DNA of 7,616 bases, taken from NCBI GenBank assembly GCA_023301335.1, contig JALZVA010000182.1:1-7616 (forward strand), given 5' to 3'. This stretch comes from Akkermansiaceae bacterium (GTDB lineage: Bacteria; Verrucomicrobiota; Verrucomicrobiia; Verrucomicrobiales; Akkermansiaceae). The notes under the pieces are model-generated. The model was not told where the DNA came from and made no database searches. It was given only the letters and a program-made list of their open reading frames with translations. A program made the position numbers and the translations under genes. Below, in pieces: positions 1 to 5,438 of the stretch (its first letter is position 1; every line of letters begins with the position of its first letter).

Positions 1-272
1 AAGCGGTTAAATTTCACTCCATTTGCTGCCATCGCATCTAAATGTGGGGTAATGATCTCTTTATTCCCATTGAAGCCTATATCTCCCCAGCCTTGGTCAT
101 CACTCATGATCATGATCACATTAGGTCGCTCTACCCCACTTAGACTAACGCCTAACACTATGTGGCCTAACACGACGAGCTTTACGTAAAGAAGTAGAAG
201 CGAGGAAGTGGGTGAGGATGAATTTCTATTGGCCATTTTATTATCTATTTTACAGTGAGAGTGTATTCTCAT
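1..272 (-). CDS. Sulfatase (type I, alkaline-phosphatase fold), N-terminal part only
   Basis: This is the 5' end of a secreted sulfatase; the rest lies beyond the left edge. Seen: a hydrophobic stretch at about residues 25-43 (export signal), then PNVIMIMSDDQGWGDIGFNG at 50-69, followed by ITPHLDAMAANGVKF. The DDQGWGD block is the classic start of the sulfatase domain, and its two Asp residues are metal (Ca2+) ligands in this family. The CxPSR-type site that is matured to formylglycine would come later and cannot be seen, so the substrate (perhaps a sulfated polysaccharide) is unknown. Start choice is open: the ATG at 272 has a purine-rich stretch about 15 nt upstream and gives a long N-terminus. 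The in-frame ATG at 236 has no Shine-Dalgarno but gives a more usual signal peptide beginning MANRNSSS. The family call is firm; start and substrate are not. Confidence 0.88.
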   Translation of the reverse strand, partial: MRIHSHCKIDNKMANRNSSSPTSSLLLLYVKLVVLGHIVLGVSLSGVERPNVIMIMSDDQGWGDIGFNGNKEIITPHLDAMAANGVKFNR

Positions 273-276
273 ACTG
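253..276. repeat. Imperfect inverted repeat at the sulfatase start
   Basis: CAGTGAGA (253-260) and TCTCATACTG (267-276) are inverted copies except for a two-base AT bulge, separated by a 6-base loop. The upstream candidate sulfatase ATG (272-270) lies inside the right arm. If translation starts at 236, the element would sit in the leader or promoter and could be a small operator or an mRNA hairpin. It may also be chance. Confidence 0.3.
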
Positions 277-375
277 AGTATCTTTTTCCCCCTCTCCTTC
301 CAAGGATAAAGAGTCCCCCCAAGATGAATCGTAAGAATCTTCTATTTTCAGGTGGTGGTGATCTTAAGTGGCAAT

Positions 376-407
376 AAAAAAGGCAGCACCCTTAGATGCT
401 ACCTTTT
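376..407 (-). terminator. Intrinsic terminator closing the minus-strand gene run
   Basis: Read on the minus strand, AAAAGGTAGCA and TGCTGCCTTTT form an 11-bp stem with one G-U wobble around an 8-base loop, followed by a T run (TTTTTT in all). Read on the plus strand the wobble becomes a C-A mismatch, so the structure favours minus-strand transcripts. It lies about 65 bp beyond the stop of the CAP lipoprotein gene and insulates the downstream sulfatase gene, which must then have its own promoter in 273-375. Confidence 0.8.
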
Positions 408-472
408 AAAAAATAAACCGTCTTAAAATAGGATTAATCTATTTCTAAGCTACAAAAATCTATGTCCCGCAT

Positions 473-1078
473 TTAGCGTGTAAAGAGTTGTGTGGCGTAG
501 ATAATTCCGCTCACTGTATCTACTGACACGCCTACTCCTGTATTGGTGAAGTTATCTTGGATCGCTTCAAAGTGAGATGGGGAATTAAGCCAGCCTTCAA
601 CGATCTGCTCTGCCACTTCATCTTCTGCATACCCTCTTACTCCGGCCACATTCTCTGCATAAAAAGTATATTCAAGGGCAAATGCTGAATCCGCACGCTC
701 TTGGAAGTTTACATGGTTAACAATGATTTGAGTAGGATTCGTTTCTCCTGTTTCTAGGAACGCACTATGGCCTCTGGCCAATTCACTGAGTGCTTCATCT
801 TCGATCAATGTTGCGGTAGGTAGTCCTAAGCTACTACGAGCTTCGTTAATTAATGCGATGATCTCAGCCTCATAAGTGGATTCCAAAGCTTCGTCTGCTC
901 CCGCAAGTGTGAAAGCCAAGTCATTTGAGTCATTCTGGCCTGATGCAGCATTTTCATTACTCGGTGGTCCGTCAGTTTGTATAGAAGCACTATCAGATCC
1001 ACTACCACCTCCTCCATCACAAGATACTAATGCTAAAGGAAGAGCCAACAAAAATGCATATTTAATAGGTTTTTTCAT
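473..1078 (-). CDS. CAP-domain (SCP/PR-1, YkwD-like) lipoprotein
   Basis: A 201-residue lipoprotein. Residues 1-20 form a lipoprotein signal peptide with lipobox LVSC (lipidated Cys20), followed by a Gly/Ser/Asn-rich tether to about residue 60. The CAP domain spans about 68-201. Its hallmarks are the helix IIALINEARSSLGL, NHVNF with His122, AENVA with Glu142, EGWLNSPSHF with His169, and the closing strands TGVGV and IYATQLF. These match the His/Glu cavity of bacterial CAP proteins, whose function is largely unknown; extracellular peptidase or ligand-binding roles have been proposed. The +2 residue is Asp, the inner-membrane retention signal in E. coli; whether that holds here is unknown. Start: ATG at 1078, preceded by AGGAG only one base away, an unusually tight spacing. 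It is the last gene of the minus-strand run, 58 bp after the glycosyltransferase and ahead of the terminator at 376-407. Confidence 0.9.
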   Translation of the reverse strand: MKKPIKYAFLLALPLALVSCDGGGGSGSDSASIQTDGPPSNENAASGQNDSNDLAFTLAGADEALESTYEAEIIALINEARSSLGLPTATLIEDEALSELARGHSAFLETGETNPTQIIVNHVNFQERADSAFALEYTFYAENVAGVRGYAEDEVAEQIVEGWLNSPSHFEAIQDNFTNTGVGVSVDTVSGIIYATQLFTR

Positions 1079-1136
1079 ACTCCTAAAGGTAACCTATTTT
1101 AAAAATCCGTAAATAATTAAAATCTATTTTTTATTT

Positions 1137-2090
1137 CTAACAGGTAAATTCATTTACAACCTTGATCCATGAGGAAAGCTCTCGCTGTGCTGTAAATAAG
1201 GATGAGCGTTCCTCCAACTGAGCTTTGAGGCTATCTCGAAAAGCTTCATCATATATGATTTTTTCTATTAATACAGACAATGCCTCGTCGTCTTCCAGAG
1301 GGTATAAGCCCGCGTAGTCCTCTCCTAACAAGCCTCTATTCCCGTCGATGTTAGATGCCAATACTGGGACACCTAGCACAATCGCCTCTACCACAGAGTT
1401 CGCCCCACCCTCTAACAGCGAAGTATTCAACGTCGCTACAGAGCCCATCATATACTCCAGCGCCTCTGCACGGCCTAAATCAGAAAGCCACTGATACCGT
1501 GCGTCCTTCTCTTGATGCTGCATTGCTATAGCTTCATCTGATTTCTCTAATGCTGCACCTAGTAGAAACCCTTGTAGCTGTGCATCTGGAATGAGCTGCA
1601 GTGCGCGCCACATTTGGTGAGAGTTTTTCACTTCTCTTAAATGGCCCAAGCACGTGAATGCTGGGGTATCAAAGCACTTAGCTTTCAGTCCCTTAGGCAG
1701 CTCTACACTTGGGTAAATGACTCTGACTTTTCCGCGCCACTGTTGTGGGAGCTCGTGGATGCATTCGGGGTGTGCGACTACGAGTGAGGACGCGGCCTTG
1801 AAGACCTGCTCGGCCAATGCTTCCTGCACATGGATCTCCCTATGGATATCTGTCCCCGTGAGTACCACATGAATCGCAGAATTGGGGAAATCTTGGTGAA
1901 ATTGGAGAATCGTATTGGCGGTCTTGATGCCATTTAAGGCGATCAGAGCATCTGCCTGCTCGGCACGCTGCGTGTGCACAGCTCTGGACTCTAGTCCGTG
2001 GTTTGTGAATAATTTCTCTAGTCGCTTCGCCGTCACGCTATTCCCCTTCTGCCAATCTAATGGGAACCCGGAGCAGATGAGAATCTTCAT
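1137..2090 (-). CDS. GT4-type glycosyltransferase, SenB (selenosugar synthase)-like
   Basis: A 317-residue cytosolic protein with the two-Rossmann GT-B layout. Seen: MKILICSG with the N-terminal loop KGNSVTAKRL (15-24), ALIALNGIKTA (48-58), VVLTGTDIHREI (75-86), VRVIYPS (122-128), LGHLREVKNSHQ (148-159), and EGGANSVVE (227-235). The last is the E-x7-E motif that binds the sugar nucleotide in GT4 enzymes, and is followed by GVPVLASNIDGNRGLLG. The GNxVTA loop, LTGTD block and LGHLRxVK block together are what I recall of the family annotated as SenB, which joins selenophosphate to a UDP-sugar in selenoneine synthesis. Its usual partners SenA (EgtB-like) and SenC (SelD-like) are not in this window, so selenium chemistry is only a hypothesis. 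The gene starts 7 bp after acpS, with no visible Shine-Dalgarno, suggesting translational coupling. The GT4 call is firm; the substrate is not. Confidence 0.85.
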   Translation of the reverse strand: MKILICSGFPLDWQKGNSVTAKRLEKLFTNHGLESRAVHTQRAEQADALIALNGIKTANTILQFHQDFPNSAIHVVLTGTDIHREIHVQEALAEQVFKAASSLVVAHPECIHELPQQWRGKVRVIYPSVELPKGLKAKCFDTPAFTCLGHLREVKNSHQMWRALQLIPDAQLQGFLLGAALEKSDEAIAMQHQEKDARYQWLSDLGRAEALEYMMGSVATLNTSLLEGGANSVVEAIVLGVPVLASNIDGNRGLLGEDYAGLYPLEDDEALSVLIEKIIYDEAFRDSLKAQLEERSSLFTAQRELSSWIKVVNEFTC

Positions 2091-2097
2091 AACACGA

Positions 2098-2493
2098 TTA
2101 GCTATTTTGCATCACCACTGCATTTGCTGCAGCGTAGTGCTCTGCGTGGCTGATGCTCACCTTGATGAGGTTAATGTTATTTTTTTCGGCGAAGGCTTTA
2201 GCATTTCCAGTAAGGAGGATCGTAGGCTCTCCGCTAGCTTTTTTCTCTACTTGAATTTCCTTAAACGCCATCTCTTTCCCTATCCCGGTTCCGAGTGCTT
2301 TCGCCACTGCTTCCTTGGCTGCGAAACGAGCGGCAAAATGCAGGATACTCTTCTTGTGTTTTTCACAATATTCCCGTTCCGCTTCGGTAAAGATACGGTT
2401 TAAAAATTTCTCTCCAAACTCATCAATCGAACTTTGCACACGTGCAGTCTCCACCACATCAATTCCAATCCCGAATAAGTGCATAGAATTCAT
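2098..2493 (-). CDS. acpS: Holo-[acyl-carrier-protein] synthase
   Basis: AcpS transfers 4'-phosphopantetheine from CoA to the serine of apo-ACP, activating the carrier for fatty-acid synthesis. From the chosen start it has 131 residues, normal for the family. Seen: FGIGIDVVE near the N-terminus with the Mg2+-binding Asp (residue 12), FAARFAAKEAVAKALGTG with the second metal ligand Glu61, and the C-terminal SISHAEHYAAA block (about 113-123). Start: ATG at 2493 lies one base after the pdxJ stop; ATG at 2484 would also give a typical MHLFGIGID start. A longer reading from GTG at 2520 overlaps the end of pdxJ and adds residues (RWRNFPTK) not expected in AcpS. A GGAG lies 16 bases before the 2493 start, inside pdxJ, so coupling to pdxJ is likely. 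The pdxJ-acpS pairing is common in Gram-negative bacteria. Confidence 0.95.
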   Translation of the reverse strand: MNSMHLFGIGIDVVETARVQSSIDEFGEKFLNRIFTEAEREYCEKHKKSILHFAARFAAKEAVAKALGTGIGKEMAFKEIQVEKKASGEPTILLTGNAKAFAEKNNINLIKVSISHAEHYAAANAVVMQNS

Positions 2494-2494
2494 T

Positions 2495-3244
2495 TTAGTA
2501 GGGAAATTTCTCCATCTCACTACGCATTTCAGCGACCGCTTGCTTCATCCCCACACGTGTTGAGCGTGCTACAATCGTGTGGCCGATATTAAGCTCCACA
2601 AGGTGAGGCACCACATGGAGATCCTCTATATTTGTGTAGTTGATTCCATGCCCGGCATTTACTTGAATCCCGCATTCTTTCCCCCGTTGGGCGGCTTGGG
2701 TTAACCGCTCCACCTCGATAGCACGCTGGGCGGGGTCTTCCGTATTCGCAAAGCAACCGGTATGCAGCTCAATCATATCAGCACCCATCTTAGCGGATGC
2801 CTCTACCTGCTCAAGGTCTGGGTCAATAAACATACTCACTTTAATCCCCGCGTTCTGTAAGGCTTTTAAAGTAGGTTCCACAGCTACATACAGTCCATGC
2901 ACATCAAGTCCACCCTCGGTGGTCACCTCTTCCCTTGTTTCAGGTACCATGCAGACAAAGGCAGGCTGTAGCCTGAGCGCCATCTCTAACATCTCTGGTG
3001 TGTTCCCCATTTCAAGATTCAGAGGAATGTCCACTGCTTCTTTGATGGCAAAGACATCTTCCTCCTGCATGTGGCGGCGATCACCCCGCACGTGAACAGT
3101 GATCGAATCTGCACCACCTGCTACGGCATCAAAAGCCGCGTCTACAGGTGAAGGTTCTGCTGCAAATGTATACGGATTGAGCGCGTAGCGTGCTTGTCGT
3201 AGCGTGGCTACATGATCAATATTAACACCTAATAATAGTCCCAT
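2495..3244 (-). CDS. pdxJ: Pyridoxine 5'-phosphate synthase
   Basis: PdxJ condenses 1-deoxy-D-xylulose 5-phosphate with 3-amino-2-oxopropyl phosphate to pyridoxine 5'-phosphate, the last ring-forming step of the DXP-dependent vitamin B6 pathway. It is a 249-residue TIM barrel. Seen: GVNIDHVATLRQAR (6-19), ITVHVRGDRRH (48-58, catalytic His/Arg), LNLEMG with Glu78, SMFIDPD (137-143), MIELHTGCFAN (157-167), VNAGHGINY (195-203, catalytic His199) and ELNIGHTIVARS (217-228). HVRGDRRH differs from the common HLREDRRH by Gly for Glu. About seven extra residues (around 21-33) sit between QAR and the PVDAAF helix compared with E. coli PdxJ as I recall it. Start: ATG at 3244 gives the family N-terminus MGLLLGVNIDH; a frame open up to 3313 adds unrelated sequence. 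No clear Shine-Dalgarno. It lies 87 bp after dprA and 1 bp before acpS. Confidence 0.96.
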   Translation of the reverse strand: MGLLLGVNIDHVATLRQARYALNPYTFAAEPSPVDAAFDAVAGGADSITVHVRGDRRHMQEEDVFAIKEAVDIPLNLEMGNTPEMLEMALRLQPAFVCMVPETREEVTTEGGLDVHGLYVAVEPTLKALQNAGIKVSMFIDPDLEQVEASAKMGADMIELHTGCFANTEDPAQRAIEVERLTQAAQRGKECGIQVNAGHGINYTNIEDLHVVPHLVELNIGHTIVARSTRVGMKQAVAEMRSEMEKFPY

Positions 3245-3331
3245 AGTTTGTTCTGTGTAAGTTTTTGAGGAGTGGGGTAAACCTACCCTGATCCAGATGC
3301 TAAACAACGACAAAATACGTAATCAGCAAGG

Positions 3332-4444
3332 CTATACCAGCGACCTGCGGACATATCTCTGCCCAGGAAGCTGCTCAAGTAGCTTTTTTAACTCCATTTG
3401 TATCAGTAACACACTTAGCTCAGGCAGGGCATACCCCGTCTGCTCCATCAAGGTATCAATCAGGACGGGCGAGGAAGAGAGGCAGTCGAATATCTTCTGC
3501 TCCTTGTCTGAAAGTGCTAAAAAAGCAGGGCTTGTCTCCCGTTTTTTTTCCGGTGGATCTGTGCTCAAGGGCAGCATCTCAATGTCTGCTAATATATCTT
3601 CTGCTGAACTCACCAAGGTAGCTCCATTGCGAATCAATGCGTGGCAGCCCGCAGAGCTGGGTGAGTCGATCTGACCAGGGATCGCATACACTTGCTTCCC
3701 CATTTCATTTGCCAAGTTAGCGGTTATTTGACTTCCTGACCACACGGGACTCTCTACAACTAGTACTCCGTTCGACCAACCTGCTACGATCCTGTTCCGC
3801 ATCGGAAAAGTAGTCTTGTTAGGTTTCATCGAAAGAGGGAATTCAGAAACTGCAGCCCCATTCCCATCGGCAATTTTCTGCGCCAGTTCCATGTTCTCCG
3901 GCGGATAGATCTGAGCTAGTCCTGAGCCCAGCACAGCGATCGTGCGCCCTCCGGCAGCGATCGCCCCTTCATGTGCAAAGGTATCTATCCCTCTCGCCAG
4001 TCCGGACAGGACTGTGACTCCGCGATTTGCCAACTGAAAAGAAAGCCGTCTCGCACACTGCTGTCCGTAATGTGTGTAATTCCGAGAGCCAACCATCGCG
4101 ATCCCTTTGTCATCTACAGAACTTAATTCACCCCACACATAGAGCACCAAGGGAGTGTCATACATTTCCAGTAATGGTTTAGGAAAGTCCGCATCCGTCT
4201 GAGCTAGTATTTTTATCCCTCGGCTCTTTGCCTCAGCTACTTCTTGACTCAAATCTACACTCTCTTCCCAGCCCTTAATCCCCTCCGCAAGCTGAGGGCC
4301 TACTCCGTCCACACGCATCAGTTGATCCATTGAGGCTTTCAACACCCCTTCTGCACTACCTAGAAAATCAATGAGTTTACGCACCCTCACAGGTCCAATG
4401 CGTGGGAGCATATTCAGTATGATGTAAGCTTCTCTTGAGGTCAT
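3332..4444 (-). CDS. dprA: DNA-processing protein DprA (Smf), single-strand DNA-binding recombination mediator
   Basis: DprA protects incoming single-stranded DNA during transformation and loads RecA onto it in the cytosol. The 370-residue protein has all three usual parts. An N-terminal helix-hairpin-helix region (about 1-60) includes LPRIGPVRVRKL and VDGVGPQLA. The central Rossmann-like domain (about 75-290) has AMVGSRNYTHYG (116-127), VLSGLARGIDTFAHEGA (145-161), AVLGSGLAQIYPPEN (170-184), SEFPLSMKP (200-208), FPMRNRIVAG (213-222), SGSQITANLA (236-245) and IPGQIDSPSSAG (255-266). The C-terminal winged helix (about 308-366) begins LSDKEQKIFDCL. It appears full length and intact, so natural transformation or general ssDNA handling is plausible, though no other competence gene is visible. 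It follows the secreted protein gene by 14 bp with no evident Shine-Dalgarno (only AAGAA just before the ATG). Confidence 0.96.
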   Translation of the reverse strand: MTSREAYIILNMLPRIGPVRVRKLIDFLGSAEGVLKASMDQLMRVDGVGPQLAEGIKGWEESVDLSQEVAEAKSRGIKILAQTDADFPKPLLEMYDTPLVLYVWGELSSVDDKGIAMVGSRNYTHYGQQCARRLSFQLANRGVTVLSGLARGIDTFAHEGAIAAGGRTIAVLGSGLAQIYPPENMELAQKIADGNGAAVSEFPLSMKPNKTTFPMRNRIVAGWSNGVLVVESPVWSGSQITANLANEMGKQVYAIPGQIDSPSSAGCHALIRNGATLVSSAEDILADIEMLPLSTDPPEKKRETSPAFLALSDKEQKIFDCLSSSPVLIDTLMEQTGYALPELSVLLIQMELKKLLEQLPGQRYVRRSLV

Positions 4445-4458
4445 TTCTTATAAAATAT

Positions 4459-5283
4459 TTAGTCTACTTCCACGCGTAGGCCTTTGCTTTGAAGCTCCCC
4501 AGTTTGATCCACCAAGGTTGTCTTCACCTCAAAGCCTTTGTGCAGTCCAGCATAGGCATTCTTCGGCGTAAGTGTTAAGGTCCCTTTCTGAGGGTCGACA
4601 AGTTTCCATAGCAGATCATTCTCGCCGTAGCGGCTTGCCTTTAGCGCGATCGATTGTATGCCTGCTTTTTCATAGGGGCTGAGATCTACTTTGCTGTTTA
4701 ACTTATAGCGCTTTTTTCTCATGTCGTCATCATGCACAGGGATTAAAATCAGCGCATCTCCACGTGTTTTTGAAGAGACCGTTCGTGGTTTTTCACTTGT
4801 CGAAATACTATAAAGATCAGGACATTTCGCTACTAGAGTCAGCTTATATTGCCCTTTTGAGTAATCTGGCATTTCTACAAATTCAGTAAAAATATTCACC
4901 CCTTTTCTATCATGCTCTAGACGTAACTTATACTGCACATCACCCGTCACCGTCCCTACGATCTCTACTTTTTCTCGTGGTGCCTCAGCAGGTTCAAGAG
5001 TTTCAAACCCGTCCTTGCGGATCGTTTTCTTACTCCACGAGTCCGAGCCTTTTGCTTTAAACTCTATCCATACAGAAACTACTATTGCCTTCGACTCAGC
5101 CACTCTCTTCTCCTCTACCATCGGATAGACGATCACCTCACCTTCCGTAGTAAGCTTCACATCAGCTTTGCGGAGTGAGAACCCATTATAGGTCTTAAAC
5201 CATGGATGCTTAGCCACATTAGGAAGCCCTCCTCCAAGCGCTAGGCAACACGTTAACAAAATAAAAATAAAGCACTTAGCCAT
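4459..5283 (-). CDS. Secreted protein of unknown function
   Basis: I do not recognise this family. From ATG 5283 the protein has 274 residues. Residues 1-18 look like a Sec signal peptide (MAKC, then FIFILLTCCLALGGG). The adjacent cysteines have Thr before them, not a proper lipobox, so a soluble periplasmic or secreted protein is more likely than a lipoprotein. The mature part starts NVAKHPWFKTYNG and is rich in alternating polar/hydrophobic stretches typical of beta structure, such as EVIVYPMV, IVVSVWIEF, YKLRLEH, YKLTLVAK, ALILIPVH and TLTLTP. It ends in LRVEVD. There are no catalytic motifs or internal repeats I can name. Start: the open frame extends to an ATG at 5331, but that adds residues before the signal peptide; GAG in GTGAGAATA lies just before ATG 5283. 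It heads the minus-strand run, 14 bp before dprA and divergent from lpxC-fabZ. Confidence 0.75.
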   Translation of the reverse strand: MAKCFIFILLTCCLALGGGLPNVAKHPWFKTYNGFSLRKADVKLTTEGEVIVYPMVEEKRVAESKAIVVSVWIEFKAKGSDSWSKKTIRKDGFETLEPAEAPREKVEIVGTVTGDVQYKLRLEHDRKGVNIFTEFVEMPDYSKGQYKLTLVAKCPDLYSISTSEKPRTVSSKTRGDALILIPVHDDDMRKKRYKLNSKVDLSPYEKAGIQSIALKASRYGENDLLWKLVDPQKGTLTLTPKNAYAGLHKGFEVKTTLVDQTGELQSKGLRVEVD

Positions 5284-5308
5284 TATTCTCACATATGAAA
5301 ATAAGAAC

Positions 5309-5354
5309 GTGTTTTCAATAAAAATCCTCATATCTTGATTTTTCAGGAAAACAC
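5309..5354. repeat. Perfect 8-bp inverted repeat in the divergent promoter region
   Basis: GTGTTTTC (5309-5316) and GAAAACAC (5347-5354) are exact inverted copies separated by 30 bases of AT-rich sequence. With the secreted protein starting at 5283, both arms fall in the non-coding region between the divergent genes. Half-sites spaced like this can be bound by a dimeric regulator or form DNA loops, but an 8-bp match in AT-rich DNA may also be chance. Confidence 0.35.
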
Positions 5355-5391
5355 TGAATTACAAATAAAGCTTCTCCCAAAAGCGATCAAA

Positions 5392-5420
5392 ATGACAATT
5401 TTCTTGCATCTCTTTAAGGA
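5392..5420 (+). promoter_or_regulatory. Weak candidate promoter for lpxC-fabZ
   Basis: ATGACA (5392-5397) and TAAGGA (5415-5420) are spaced 17 bases apart, a sigma70-like arrangement with a fair -35 and a poor -10. It lies 19-47 bases before the fusion's ATG. The same AAGGA is the only Shine-Dalgarno-like string nearby, but 18 bases from the ATG it is too far for normal use. The call rests on position and spacing only. Confidence 0.25.
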
Positions 5421-5438
5421 TTAGCAAACAAACATTAC

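Noticed and set aside
876..1112. A plus-strand open frame opposite the CAP lipoprotein N-terminus
   Set aside because: It is the antisense reading of the signal peptide and Gly/Ser tether; no motif or ribosome site.
1915..2403. A 162-codon plus-strand open frame across the glycosyltransferase and acpS
   Set aside because: It is antisense to two well-supported genes, has a Cys/Phe-rich composition with no domain, and spans their junction; a reading-frame shadow.
3275..3288. Hairpin GGGTA-AACC-TACCC in the dprA-pdxJ gap as a terminator
   Set aside because: The stem is only 5 bp and no T run follows on the minus strand; at most a minor leader structure.
3245..3313. N-terminal extension of pdxJ up to 3313
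   Set aside because: The added residues (MSLFSIWIRVG and on) are not part of PdxJ, whose normal N-terminus begins at ATG 3244.
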